47,980 bases of DNA from Chitinophagaceae bacterium (GTDB lineage: Bacteria > Bacteroidota > Bacteroidia > Chitinophagales > Chitinophagaceae). Positions 8,794-16,151 of the stretch are shown piece after piece (position 1 is the stretch's first letter; the number at the start of each line of letters is the position of its first letter). The stretch spans positions 1 to 47,980 of the forward strand of contig JAIEMK010000066.1 of NCBI GenBank assembly GCA_019752295.1, given 5' to 3'. Under the pieces are notes generated by a model. That model worked only from the letters and a program-made list of their open reading frames with translations. It had not been told where the DNA came from and did no database searches. The translations under genes were made by a program, and so were the position numbers.

Positions 8794-8859
8794 TACCAGT
8801 TAATTCGAAAAAGGTTTACTAATTGAGATTTGACGGATTGCTGTCAATAAATTGTAATG

Positions 8860-9177
8860 CTATCCAACTAATTCGGGAGGCTGCAGAATATCATCCGTAA
8901 ATGAATGAATATTCAATTCTGTGTCGGTGATAATAAATTGGTTGTTATTTAAAAGAATAAATACAGAGTGATTTAAAAAACTATTCCTAGAACAAAACTG
9001 ATCCTCGGCTTTTTCTTTGATTTCTTTTTGAAAAGAATCATCTTCTTGAGGACCACCATTTGTGAGCCTACTAAAATCCCCCTTTTGCGCATGCCCATAA
9101 TAATTGTAGCATTCAACAATATCTAAATGGCTTAGACAGGTTACAATGAATAGTAATATGGTAAATGTATATTTCAA
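8860..9177 (-). CDS. Small putative secreted protein, unrecognised
   Basis: 105 residues. The N-terminus KYTFTILLFIVTCLSHLDIVEC looks like a signal peptide; the rest is polar with two short hydrophobic stretches (SVFILLNNNQFIITD) and the tail DILQPPELVG. I do not recognise a family. The only start compatible with the signal sequence is a TTG at 9177, because no ATG lies in frame upstream of it. AAGGA lies immediately before the TTG, closer than usual. It sits between tRNA-Val and the SulP-carbonic anhydrase gene on the same strand, about 120 nt from the latter. The coding call rests on composition and the signal peptide. Confidence 0.5.
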   Translation of the reverse strand: MKYTFTILLFIVTCLSHLDIVECYNYYGHAQKGDFSRLTNGGPQEDDSFQKEIKEKAEDQFCSRNSFLNHSVFILLNNNQFIITDTELNIHSFTDDILQPPELVG

Positions 9178-9283
9178 TCCTTAAAAATAAGGGTAGAATT
9201 CAACATAATTCGTTAAAAAATATAACAAATTATCTTGTTTATGGTTCATTTAAATAAAGAAGTACTTGAAGTGTACAGGGTTG

Positions 9284-9321
9284 AAAAAAAATAACCCCAA
9301 GAAAAAATCTTGGGGTTATTT
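9284..9321 (-). terminator. Rho-independent terminator of tRNA-Val
   Basis: A perfect 14-bp stem, 9289-9302 with 9308-9321 (core CCCCAAGA/TCTTGGGG), and a 5-nt loop. On the minus strand it is followed by seven T (9284-9290). It begins only 2 nt past the tRNA 3' end. Confidence 0.85.
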
Positions 9322-9323
9322 TG

Positions 9324-9398
9324 TGGGAGCACACGGGTTCGAACCGCGGACCCTCTGCTTGTAAGGCAGATGCTCTAAACCAGCTGAGCTATGCTCCC
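9324..9398 (-). tRNA. tRNA-Val (anticodon UAC)
   Basis: The cloverleaf can be folded by eye on the minus strand: acceptor GGGAGCA/TGCTCCC, D-arm GCTC...GAGC, anticodon stem TCTGC/GCAGA with loop CTTACAA (anticodon TAC), variable GGGTC, and T-arm CGCGG-TTCGAAC-CCGTG with one G-T pair. The discriminator base is A at 9324, and CCA is not encoded. It decodes GUA and related valine codons. The gene has its own promoter and terminator, so it is a stand-alone unit. Confidence 0.95.
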
Positions 9399-9415
9399 TT
9401 GTTAGTTTGGGAGTG

Positions 9416-9446
9416 CAAAAATAGGTTTTGAATGATTATTGCCAAA
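9416..9446 (-). promoter_or_regulatory. Promoter of tRNA-Val
   Basis: On the minus strand TTTG (9443-9446), 19 nt, then TATTTTTG (9416-9423): an exact Bacteroidota minus-33/minus-7 match. The start point would be near 9410, about 12 nt before the mature tRNA 5' end. An AT-rich tract (9450-9470) upstream could act as an UP element. The remaining sequence up to 9640 shows no gene. Confidence 0.75.
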
Positions 9447-9648
9447 TTTTTTTTTCAATTAATTAATATACACTCCCCCCTTCCAACCCTCCTAATCGGC
9501 TGAAATACAATAGCAATAAGCATCCTGCCAGTCCTTGATTTTTTAAATTAAATCAAAACTTATTTTAAATAAGCCATCGGGCCAGTAAAATAATAGCCCT
9601 AACAAAATGATTTTCCTTTTTTTGCGTTTTTATTAGGTCTTCATCAAT

Positions 9649-9656
9649 TATCTTTG
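9649..9656 (+). promoter_or_regulatory. Minus-7 element TATCTTTG before clpS
   Basis: An exact TAnnTTTG match ending 4 nt before the clpS ATG. If used, transcription starts at or within a few bases of the ATG, giving an almost leaderless mRNA. The nearest TTG upstream (9622-9624) is spaced 24 nt rather than 19, so the minus-33 part is weak. Confidence 0.4.
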
Positions 9657-9660
9657 ATTT

Positions 9661-9966
9661 ATGCCTCAGTTCATCCATAAAGAAGCAGCCCAACCCTGGG
9701 AGAAGTCGTCTGTAGATGTATTAACAGAAGCTGTTCCAAACTTTAGTCTGGTTGTTTGGAACGACGAAGTAAACACATTTGAATGGGTGATCGAAACACT
9801 GATTGAAATCTGCGGACACAATGAGGAACAAGCCGAACAGTGCGCCCTGTTTATACATCACAAAGGCAAATACGCAGTTAAAAAAGGCGACTATGATACC
9901 CTAAAACCAATGTGCGACGCTATTACCGATCGTGGAATCGGGGCTACCATTGAAGTGTTCGTCTAA
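9661..9966 (+). CDS. clpS: ATP-dependent Clp protease adaptor ClpS
   Basis: 101 residues, the usual family size. ClpS binds N-terminal Leu, Phe, Tyr or Trp residues and hands the substrates to ClpA/ClpC-ClpP. The core is visible: LVVWNDEVNTFEWVIETLIEICGHNEEQAEQCALFIHHKGKYAV, with the ND-T-F-V pattern of the N-degron pocket and the HHKG segment, then the C-terminal strand GIGATIEVFV. The N-terminal 25 residues are the flexible tail. It lies 47 nt before aat, which makes new ClpS ligands, so the two probably act in one N-degron pathway. Confidence 0.92.
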   Translation: MPQFIHKEAAQPWEKSSVDVLTEAVPNFSLVVWNDEVNTFEWVIETLIEICGHNEEQAEQCALFIHHKGKYAVKKGDYDTLKPMCDAITDRGIGATIEVFV

Positions 9967-9991
9967 TTTTTACAGAGTCTTTATTTCCCCC

Positions 9992-9999
9992 TATTTTTG
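9992..9999 (+). promoter_or_regulatory. Minus-7 element TATTTTTG before aat
   Basis: An exact TAnnTTTG match in the clpS-aat gap, 14 nt before the aat ATG. No TTG is seen at the expected minus-33 position. It suggests aat may also be transcribed separately from clpS. Confidence 0.35.
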
Positions 10000-10013
10000 A
10001 TCGTGCATTTTGC

Positions 10014-10685
10014 ATGAACAAACCCACATTCAAGCGAATTATGCCGATTTATGCTCTTGACAATAATTTATGGTTTCCTCCTGTTCAGGAAGCCGATAGC
10101 GAAGGCTTATTGGCCATGGGTGGCGATTTAAGTGTTGACCGCTTATTGTTGGCTTATAAAAGAGGAATATTCCCTTGGTTTGAAGGCGATACCCCTCTTT
10201 GGTGGTGCCCCAATCCCAGATTTGTATTGTTTCCAAATGAAATTGTGATCAGCACCAGCATGCGTTCAATCATCAAAAAAAGAAATTTTCGGTTTACTGT
10301 CAACAAAGCTTTCCCGGAAGTAATCAGGGCTTGCAAAGATTTAAAAAGAAAAGATCAGGAGGGTACTTGGATTACAAATGCATTGGAAGAATCCTTTGTT
10401 CAATTACACGAACTTGGTTTTGTGCATAGTGCAGAAGCATGGCAGGATAATAAACTAGTGGGCGGTTTATATGGTGTAAAAATGGGCAAAGTTTTTTTCG
10501 GCGAAAGCATGTTCAGCACGGTGAGCAATGCCAGCAAATTTGCTTTTATATCGTTTGTAGAAGAACTAAAAAAAGAAGGAATTCAAATTATAGATTGTCA
10601 GGTGTACACTGCTCATCTCGAAAGTTTGGGGGCTAAAATGATAGCCAGAGAATCTTTTATCAACTTACTCAATCAACACATTTAG
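10014..10685 (+). CDS. aat: Leucyl/phenylalanyl-tRNA--protein transferase
   Basis: 223 residues. Aat transfers Leu or Phe from aminoacyl-tRNA to proteins with N-terminal Lys or Arg, creating N-degrons for ClpS. Family blocks are present: LWFPPVQEADSEGLLAMGGDL, AYKRGIFPWFEGDTPLWWCP, GTWITNALEESFVQLHELGFVHSAEAW, GGLYGVKMGKVFFGESMFS, then IIDCQVYTAHLESLGAKMI. It appears complete. ATG at 10014 gives a 9-residue lead before a second ATG at 10041 (MPIYALDN), which may be the real start. The stop overlaps the convergent DUF4294 gene by 4 nt. Confidence 0.93.
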   Translation: MNKPTFKRIMPIYALDNNLWFPPVQEADSEGLLAMGGDLSVDRLLLAYKRGIFPWFEGDTPLWWCPNPRFVLFPNEIVISTSMRSIIKKRNFRFTVNKAFPEVIRACKDLKRKDQEGTWITNALEESFVQLHELGFVHSAEAWQDNKLVGGLYGVKMGKVFFGESMFSTVSNASKFAFISFVEELKKEGIQIIDCQVYTAHLESLGAKMIARESFINLLNQHI

Positions 10686-11305
10686 CTTCGATACCCGTAC
10701 ATTCTTTCTACATCCTGAACAATTTTTTCCATATCGGCATCTTTACCTGTAGCATCGTATTTCTGCTTCAAATTACTTCCGAATAAAACTGCTAGTGTTT
10801 GCCAGAAAGCGGCATTAAAAAACCCTTTATAATCTTCAATGATATCGTAACAATTATTACCAGTTTCGCGGTAAATCAGCTTCATCAGTATTTTACCCTG
10901 ATAAATCGAAAGCTGAGTGAGCTTGTCGCTGAATTGCAGTTTTAATTCTTTTTCACGTGTATGAATAATCATCCTACGCTGCTTTTTGTCGCTTACATGC
11001 ACCAATTGAGCATTGATCTCGTTCATGATCCTGCTAGCCGCTTTAGCATATGGATATGTAACATATACCGCATTACGCAGTCGAGTCCAGTCGGCCCAGT
11101 AATTTTTCCACTTACCTGTTAAGCGTCCTAATACTTCTACATTGGGCAGGTAGCTCATTGGAATGGTATCGCCCTCAGGCGTTACATAAGCATACACCCT
11201 AACGGTATCGTATGCCCCATGTGTTTGCGCCCGCAACGGATTGCGGCTTCCCGAAAACACAAACAGGAATAATAAAGAGACGATATGTGGGAATAATCTT
11301 TTCAC
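10682..11305 (-). CDS. DUF4294 domain-containing secreted protein
   Basis: 207 residues with GTG as the likely start at 11305. The N-terminal hydrophobic segment LFPHIVSLLFLFVFSGSRNPLRAQ is a signal peptide. The mature part matches the Bacteroidota family DUF4294 as I recall it: DTVRVYAYVTPEGDTIPMSYLPNVEVLG, then RLRNAVYVTYPYAKAASRIMNEI, REKELKLQFSDKLTQLSIYQGKILMKLIYRETGNNCYDIIEDYKG and FFNAAFWQTLAVLFGSNLKQKYD. Function unknown, probably periplasmic. 65 nt separate its start from the end of ccmF. Confidence 0.82.
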   Translation of the reverse strand: MKRLFPHIVSLLFLFVFSGSRNPLRAQTHGAYDTVRVYAYVTPEGDTIPMSYLPNVEVLGRLTGKWKNYWADWTRLRNAVYVTYPYAKAASRIMNEINAQLVHVSDKKQRRMIIHTREKELKLQFSDKLTQLSIYQGKILMKLIYRETGNNCYDIIEDYKGFFNAAFWQTLAVLFGSNLKQKYDATGKDADMEKIVQDVERMYGYRS

Positions 11306-11370
11306 TATTTTTAAAAGACATACTATAACTCATTAATGCTGCCCATCGAAAAAAAGTAACCCAAAAAATT

Positions 11371-13833
11371 TTAGACAGACTTTAAATTTGATTTTATTAA
11401 CAATCGTTGACGAATAGCCATTCCAAATCCCACCACCATCACTACAATCCCCAACCACAGCATGTTGATCAGCGGAAACTCATACACTTTTAAAGTGAGC
11501 AGGTCGGTAATTGCTCCGCTCTCTTTAACGCCTATCTCCAACTTGCCCTTGGCCTGATCAACCACCTTGTTAAATTGCAATACCAGACTCTGAGCGCGCA
11601 CGGTATCATTAATATTCCGCATGGTTTGTCCCTTAATGGCGATGCCCGGAGTAACAGGATATTTTCTTCCATCTTTTGCAATCACCGTCATATCCAGAAA
11701 CAAGGAAACTTCTCCCTCCAATAATTTTGATTTTTGTTCAACCGGATTTACCGAAACCTTATTCAGAATCATTAAGCCATTGCTGTAAAACAGGGTGTCC
11801 CCCGTTTTGATCTCTTTATTTCTGAATGTGGTGGTATCGGCGGCATTGTTTTCCTGAAAAGAAGTGATATAAGCAAATATGTCTTTAAAGAAATAATGCT
11901 TTGAAGCGGGGTTTGCAGAGAAGCCTTCCATGCCCTTGTTTTGCTTCATCACATCGGGATATAATTTAAAACTGTCGGACTTATCCTTTGCTTTAAAATC
12001 GATTTCAAAATAACGCTTATGATCAATTGCATCAACCGTATCGCGAACATAGGTCACCATATATTTACCCATATCAGTTGATACGGTCTTAAACAAAGTA
12101 AGGTTCTCGGCAGGATCGCCCTGTGAGCCCTTTTCGCTTTTCTGCAAAGGAGTAATCCCAGTTGTATTCCAACTCAACACGGTTTTTTTGGCAGATGAAA
12201 TAAGGATACCCAATAAAATCATTCCGAAGCCAATATGTGCAACACTAGCACCAGCAACTTTGAATTTACCTTTTAAAACAGTCCATATATAACCAATATT
12301 TCCAACAATCGCATAAACTGCAGTGAAGATGGCAATATGAATTGCGAATAAAAATACGGGGCCCTTTTTATCGAAATGTACGTCTCCGAAAATACTGATA
12401 CATAAACTGATTACAACAGCTATGATTGTTGGCAAGAAAATCTTCTTTCCAAACTGATCTCTTGGAGTGTCTTTATATTTCAGATACTGCGTAAGCGCTG
12501 TTAAAAGCCCCAACACCATTGCCACAAATACCTGAATCTGATTATGAGCAAACTCCGGATCTTCAGGTGGTGCAATCTTAGTACCGAATATTTTATTAAA
12601 TACAGGTGTAGAAGTTTTGGCGATGATTACGATACCTGCTAAAAACAAAACAAGCGATCCAATAAACATCCAGAACTCTCTGCTATAACTCTGTTCTTCT
12701 TTTTTTATAGAAGGAATTGATTTGTAATTTTTGGCATACAGATACATTGCGGGTATAAAAAATACCAGCACAAAGCCAATCAACTGTGTATAAATCGCTT
12801 GCAGATTTTTATCATCCACAGTAAAAGCATGCACAGAGGTATCGGCAAGAATACCACTTCTTGTTAAAAATGTAGAATATAAAATCAGTGTGAAAGTGAT
12901 AAAATAAAAGAAGTAAGTGGTACGTAAAGAAAATCCGGTACTCTTATATACCATGTTTACATGCAGGCCGGCCACAAGTGTTAACCATGGAACAAGAGAA
13001 GCATTTTCTACAGGATCCCAGGCCCAGTAACCACCAAATGATAAGCTTTCATAAGCCCATGCCGCACCCATCATAATTCCGGTACCTAGCACTGCTGCAG
13101 AAAAGCCTGCCCAAGGAATTACGGGTTTTATCCAGTCGTGTCGTTTGTGCATCAACCCTGCAAAAGCAAAAGCAAAAGGCACAATGGTAGATGCAAAACC
13201 CAAAAATAAAATCGGAGGATGTATTACCATCCAGTAATTCTGTAATAAAGTAGTCAGGTCATTTCCTTCAAATACCCTTGGCATTTGCAAATAATCGGGG
13301 TTCGAGAAAATGGGTAGATCAGGCATATGATCGCGCCAAAGTATAAAAGGGTTATTGCCTATTTTATTTCCAAAAACATAGATGCCCAGCAGCATCGTAC
13401 TAATGCAAAACTGAGCCGCATTGATTACGAAAAGTGTGCCCGCTTCCCATTCTTTATTTTTCCATATCAACACCCATCCCAAAACGCAATGCCAAATTCC
13501 CCATAGCAAAAAACTACCCGACTGATCTTCCCAAATACAACTCAGTAAATACTTAGGAGGTAATGATCTGGAGGAATGGTTCCATGCAAAAAAATACTCG
13601 TGGTAATGATTAGAAACAATGTACACGATTAAACCAAAAATGCTGAATATCGAAAAGGTTTCAACCGCAAAAACAGCCCTAGCAAATCTGATCCAACTTG
13701 CACGATCAACAAGGTCGATAATTTTATCGGCCTTAAAATAAGCAATCGTTGCGATCACAGAACTGATCAAACTTAAAACCGTAAGGAACTGCCCAATCTG
13801 CCCCGGCAGTAAATGTTCGCCTGTATAATTCAT
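11371..13833 (-). CDS. ccmF: Cytochrome c biogenesis protein CcmF/CcsA-type heme lyase
   Basis: 820 residues, a large multi-pass membrane protein of the system I heme-handling superfamily. The tryptophan-rich WWD motif is at residues 259-285 (AYESLSFGGYWAWDPVENAS). Flanking heme-ligand histidines are visible in WMVIHPPILFLG (H205) and GLHVNM (H291). The N-terminal part with WEDQSGSFLLWGIWH also fits CcmF. A long C-terminal extracytoplasmic domain (about residues 560-790) precedes a last TM helix. CcmF attaches heme from CcmE to apocytochrome c. It lies 40 nt downstream of ccmE in the same operon. CcmA-D and CcmH are not in the window. Confidence 0.9.
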   Translation of the reverse strand: MNYTGEHLLPGQIGQFLTVLSLISSVIATIAYFKADKIIDLVDRASWIRFARAVFAVETFSIFSIFGLIVYIVSNHYHEYFFAWNHSSRSLPPKYLLSCIWEDQSGSFLLWGIWHCVLGWVLIWKNKEWEAGTLFVINAAQFCISTMLLGIYVFGNKIGNNPFILWRDHMPDLPIFSNPDYLQMPRVFEGNDLTTLLQNYWMVIHPPILFLGFASTIVPFAFAFAGLMHKRHDWIKPVIPWAGFSAAVLGTGIMMGAAWAYESLSFGGYWAWDPVENASLVPWLTLVAGLHVNMVYKSTGFSLRTTYFFYFITFTLILYSTFLTRSGILADTSVHAFTVDDKNLQAIYTQLIGFVLVFFIPAMYLYAKNYKSIPSIKKEEQSYSREFWMFIGSLVLFLAGIVIIAKTSTPVFNKIFGTKIAPPEDPEFAHNQIQVFVAMVLGLLTALTQYLKYKDTPRDQFGKKIFLPTIIAVVISLCISIFGDVHFDKKGPVFLFAIHIAIFTAVYAIVGNIGYIWTVLKGKFKVAGASVAHIGFGMILLGILISSAKKTVLSWNTTGITPLQKSEKGSQGDPAENLTLFKTVSTDMGKYMVTYVRDTVDAIDHKRYFEIDFKAKDKSDSFKLYPDVMKQNKGMEGFSANPASKHYFFKDIFAYITSFQENNAADTTTFRNKEIKTGDTLFYSNGLMILNKVSVNPVEQKSKLLEGEVSLFLDMTVIAKDGRKYPVTPGIAIKGQTMRNINDTVRAQSLVLQFNKVVDQAKGKLEIGVKESGAITDLLTLKVYEFPLINMLWLGIVVMVVGFGMAIRQRLLIKSNLKSV

Positions 13834-13873
13834 GTAATCGGATTAGTATAAGAAACGAAGTATGTTGATTTTA

Positions 13874-14284
13874 TTATTTGCCGGCACCCTGCACCGCTTT
13901 TTGAGTGGCATTAGGAGCGTCCTTATATTTTGAAGGGCATTTCAATAAAATGTCTTTGCACTCAAAATGGTCGCCCTGCACCCTACCCTTCAGTACAATC
14001 CTTTCGCTTTTTTCCATATCGGTGGGTTTATTATTGCGATACACCACTTTAATAGTATTACCCAATGTATCAACAGCCGTAAAACTAAGATAGTTCGGAT
14101 TTTTAATAGCATCGTACTCCAAAGGTTGTTGTTTATCAACTTTTGCAATCAGGTTTACAAATTTTCCCTCTTTCTGGCGGGCAGAAGCAATGGTTTCATA
14201 AGTGGTCAGGTCGCCGGTATAGCTAATCAACACCACAATGCTTATCGCAATCAGGACTAAAAGAATGATATGGGTCTTTTTCAT
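13874..14284 (-). CDS. ccmE: Cytochrome c maturation heme chaperone CcmE (Cys-type)
   Basis: 136 residues. An N-terminal TM helix (HIILLVLIAISIVVLISY) is followed by a periplasmic OB-fold with FVNLIAKVDKQQPLEYDAIKNPNYLSF and RIVLKGRVQGDHFECKDILLKC. The heme-binding motif, HxxxY in enterobacterial CcmE, is here C116-PSK-Y120, so the covalent heme ligand is cysteine rather than histidine. Such CxxxY variants are known from sulfate reducers and archaea, and they tend to go with a reduced Ccm machinery. It is the first gene of an operon with ccmF and has its own promoter. Confidence 0.88.
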   Translation of the reverse strand: MKKTHIILLVLIAISIVVLISYTGDLTTYETIASARQKEGKFVNLIAKVDKQQPLEYDAIKNPNYLSFTAVDTLGNTIKVVYRNNKPTDMEKSERIVLKGRVQGDHFECKDILLKCPSKYKDAPNATQKAVQGAGK

Positions 14285-14332
14285 TTATTATTTTTTATTG
14301 GTTAAGCTCATTCATTTTGTGATTTTAAAAAC

Positions 14333-14362
14333 CAAAAATAACCCAAAATACCGGAGCAACAA
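14333..14362 (-). promoter_or_regulatory. Promoter of the ccmE-ccmF operon
   Basis: On the minus strand TTG (14360-14362), 19 nt, then TATTTTTG (14333-14340), an exact consensus match. The start point would be near 14327, with a leader of about 43 nt before the ccmE ATG. Confidence 0.65.
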
Positions 14363-14409
14363 CTGATGTTTATCAGGCAGCACGCAATTTGTGAATTCCT
14401 TAAACAAGC

Positions 14410-14429
14410 TGAATATGCAAACATATTCA
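14410..14429. promoter_or_regulatory. 8-bp inverted repeat between ccmE and the ureohydrolase gene
   Basis: TGAATATG (14410-14417) and CATATTCA (14422-14429) are perfect arms around CAAA. It lies 72 nt upstream of the ureohydrolase ATG and about 42 nt before a TATTTTG motif (14471-14477). No T-run follows. Possibly an operator. Confidence 0.35.
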
Positions 14430-14501
14430 AACGATAAAAGATATTTCGATAATAAATCAAAATTTGAGGGTATTTTGCAGGCCGTTTGCAATTATACCAA
14501 C

Positions 14502-15548
14502 ATGTCCGACTTATCCCAATTCAATACCAATGCGGTAGGAAACCCCAACAACAATATTTTCGGTCTTCCTTTCACTGAAGAAGAGGCGCTTTTAGTAATA
14601 CTGCCCGTACCCTGGGAGGTTACGGTTAGTTATGGTGCCGGAACTTCAAGGGCGGCAGACCATGTTTTTAAAGCCAGTACTCAGGTAGACCTTCTTGACT
14701 GTAATGTACATGAGGGATGGAAAAAGGGCTTCCATATGCGGGATGTGGACAAAAAGCTGTTACTTAAAAGCGATTATTTAAGAAAAGAGGCTGAACTCTA
14801 TATCGATTATATTTCAAAGGGCGAGAAGGTCGAAGACAATAAGTTTATGACCAAAAGCCTGAAAGAGATCAACGAAGGCAATGCCTTTATGAATAAATGG
14901 GTTTATGATAATAGTCTGGATTTATTGCAAAAAAACAAACTAGTTGCATTGTTAGGTGGAGACCATAGTATTTCTTTAGGGTATCTGAAAGCATTGGCAA
15001 TACAGCATGGCGAGTTTGGTATTATTCAGATTGATGCCCACTGCGATTTACGCAACAGCTATGAACACTTTAAACATTCACATGCATCTGTGATGTATAA
15101 TGCATTGGAAGAAGTTCCATCCATTACGAAGCTGGTACAGATTGGTGTTCGGGATTATTGCGATGAGGAGTGGGATTATATTTGCAAAAGCAATTATCGT
15201 GTTGTTACCTATCTCGACCAGTCGATCAAGGAACGAAGATTTGAAGGCGAAACTTGGCGCCAGATTACAGATGAAATCATTAATCAGCTTCCTCAAAAAG
15301 TATATCTCAGCTTTGATGTGGATGGCTTGGATCGCAAATACTGCCCCAATACAGGCACCCCTGTGCAAGGCGGTTTGGAAACAGAAGAAGTACTTTATAT
15401 TATTAAAAAACTGGTTGATTCGGGCCGTAAATTAATTGGATTTGATTTGGTTGAAATTGGTGTGGGGCCTAGCGACTGGGATAGCAATGTGGGTGCCCAT
15501 TTATTATGGCGCTTGTGTAATCTGATTGTAAAAAACCATACCGTTTAA
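14502..15548 (+). CDS. Arginase/agmatinase-family ureohydrolase
   Basis: 348 residues from ATG 14502. The frame is open from 14391, but the preceding 37 codons look non-coding and MSDLSQFNTNAVGNPNNNIFGLPF resembles the usual N-terminus. Dinuclear manganese ligands are in place: H155 in GGDHS, D178, H180 and D182 in DAHCD, and D272 and D274 in SFDVDGLD. Such enzymes hydrolyse guanidino compounds (arginine, agmatine, formimidoylglutamate, guanidinobutyrate) with release of urea or formamide; the substrate cannot be told from motifs. No speA or hut genes are nearby. An inverted repeat upstream may regulate it. The next gene follows after 11 nt. Confidence 0.85.
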   Translation: MSDLSQFNTNAVGNPNNNIFGLPFTEEEALLVILPVPWEVTVSYGAGTSRAADHVFKASTQVDLLDCNVHEGWKKGFHMRDVDKKLLLKSDYLRKEAELYIDYISKGEKVEDNKFMTKSLKEINEGNAFMNKWVYDNSLDLLQKNKLVALLGGDHSISLGYLKALAIQHGEFGIIQIDAHCDLRNSYEHFKHSHASVMYNALEEVPSITKLVQIGVRDYCDEEWDYICKSNYRVVTYLDQSIKERRFEGETWRQITDEIINQLPQKVYLSFDVDGLDRKYCPNTGTPVQGGLETEEVLYIIKKLVDSGRKLIGFDLVEIGVGPSDWDSNVGAHLLWRLCNLIVKNHTV

Positions 15549-15559
15549 GTTTAGATTCC

Positions 15560-16117
15560 ATGAAGATATATGATTTTGTTATTGAGCTGAAAAGACCCAG
15601 TTACCGTTTTATTAACTGGACTAGTCAATTGATGTTATTATTGAGCATCGTATCATTTTGTTTTGTTTTATTTCAGCGTTTGTCTTTTCGCCCTGCTGCA
15701 ATTTATATTTCACTTGGGGGAGTGATCGCGTGGTGGATTTATTGCATTGTTGCGGAAACTAAGGGACACTTACCATTTTACAGAATGGGCTTATTGATTG
15801 CCGCTACAGGCTGGTATTTTGTACCTAATGGCGGTTGGATCACCCTCATTTATTTAGTTGCAGCCTTGCTCGAAAAACAGGCAAAATTTCCACAAGAAAT
15901 TGCATTTGATAAAGAAGAAATAGTATTTAACAGCTTCCCTAAAAAAAGGTATAGCTGGGAGGAAATGAATAACGTAATCATCAAAGACGGTATCATTACT
16001 ATTGATTTCAAAAACGACAAACTAATACAAAAAGAAATACAATCTGGCGCAACTGAGCGGGATGAACGAGAATTTAACGAGTTTTGCAGAAATCGACTTA
16101 TCGGCATTGGCCTTTAA
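15560..16117 (+). CDS. Hypothetical membrane protein with a cytoplasmic PH-like tail
   Basis: 185 residues. TM segments are likely at LMLLLSIVSFCFVLF (near residues 24-38), AAIYISLGGVIAWWIYCIVA (46-65) and GLLIAATGWYFVPNGGWITLIYLVAALL (77-104). The C-terminal 80 residues are soluble: KFPQEIAFDKEEIVFNSFPKKRYSWEEMNNVIIKDGIITIDFKNDKLIQKEI. The FNSFPKKRYSWEEM and GIITIDFKN pattern is like the PH-type domain found at the end of small bacterial membrane proteins. No function is proposed. It starts 11 nt after the ureohydrolase and ends 34 nt before the radical SAM gene, so the three probably share a transcript. Confidence 0.7.
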   Translation: MKIYDFVIELKRPSYRFINWTSQLMLLLSIVSFCFVLFQRLSFRPAAIYISLGGVIAWWIYCIVAETKGHLPFYRMGLLIAATGWYFVPNGGWITLIYLVAALLEKQAKFPQEIAFDKEEIVFNSFPKKRYSWEEMNNVIIKDGIITIDFKNDKLIQKEIQSGATERDEREFNEFCRNRLIGIGL

Positions 16118-16151
16118 AAAGCACCGTTCTTATATCATTTATATTTTGCGC

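Noticed and set aside
6234..9398. A genomic island integrated at tRNA-Val
   Set aside because: The tRNA lies beside accessory-looking genes, but I found no repeat of the tRNA 3' end at the other side, no integrase and no phage genes.
14391..14501. N-terminal extension of the ureohydrolase
   Set aside because: The frame is open but contains an inverted repeat and a TATTTTG element, and the conserved protein begins at ATG 14502.
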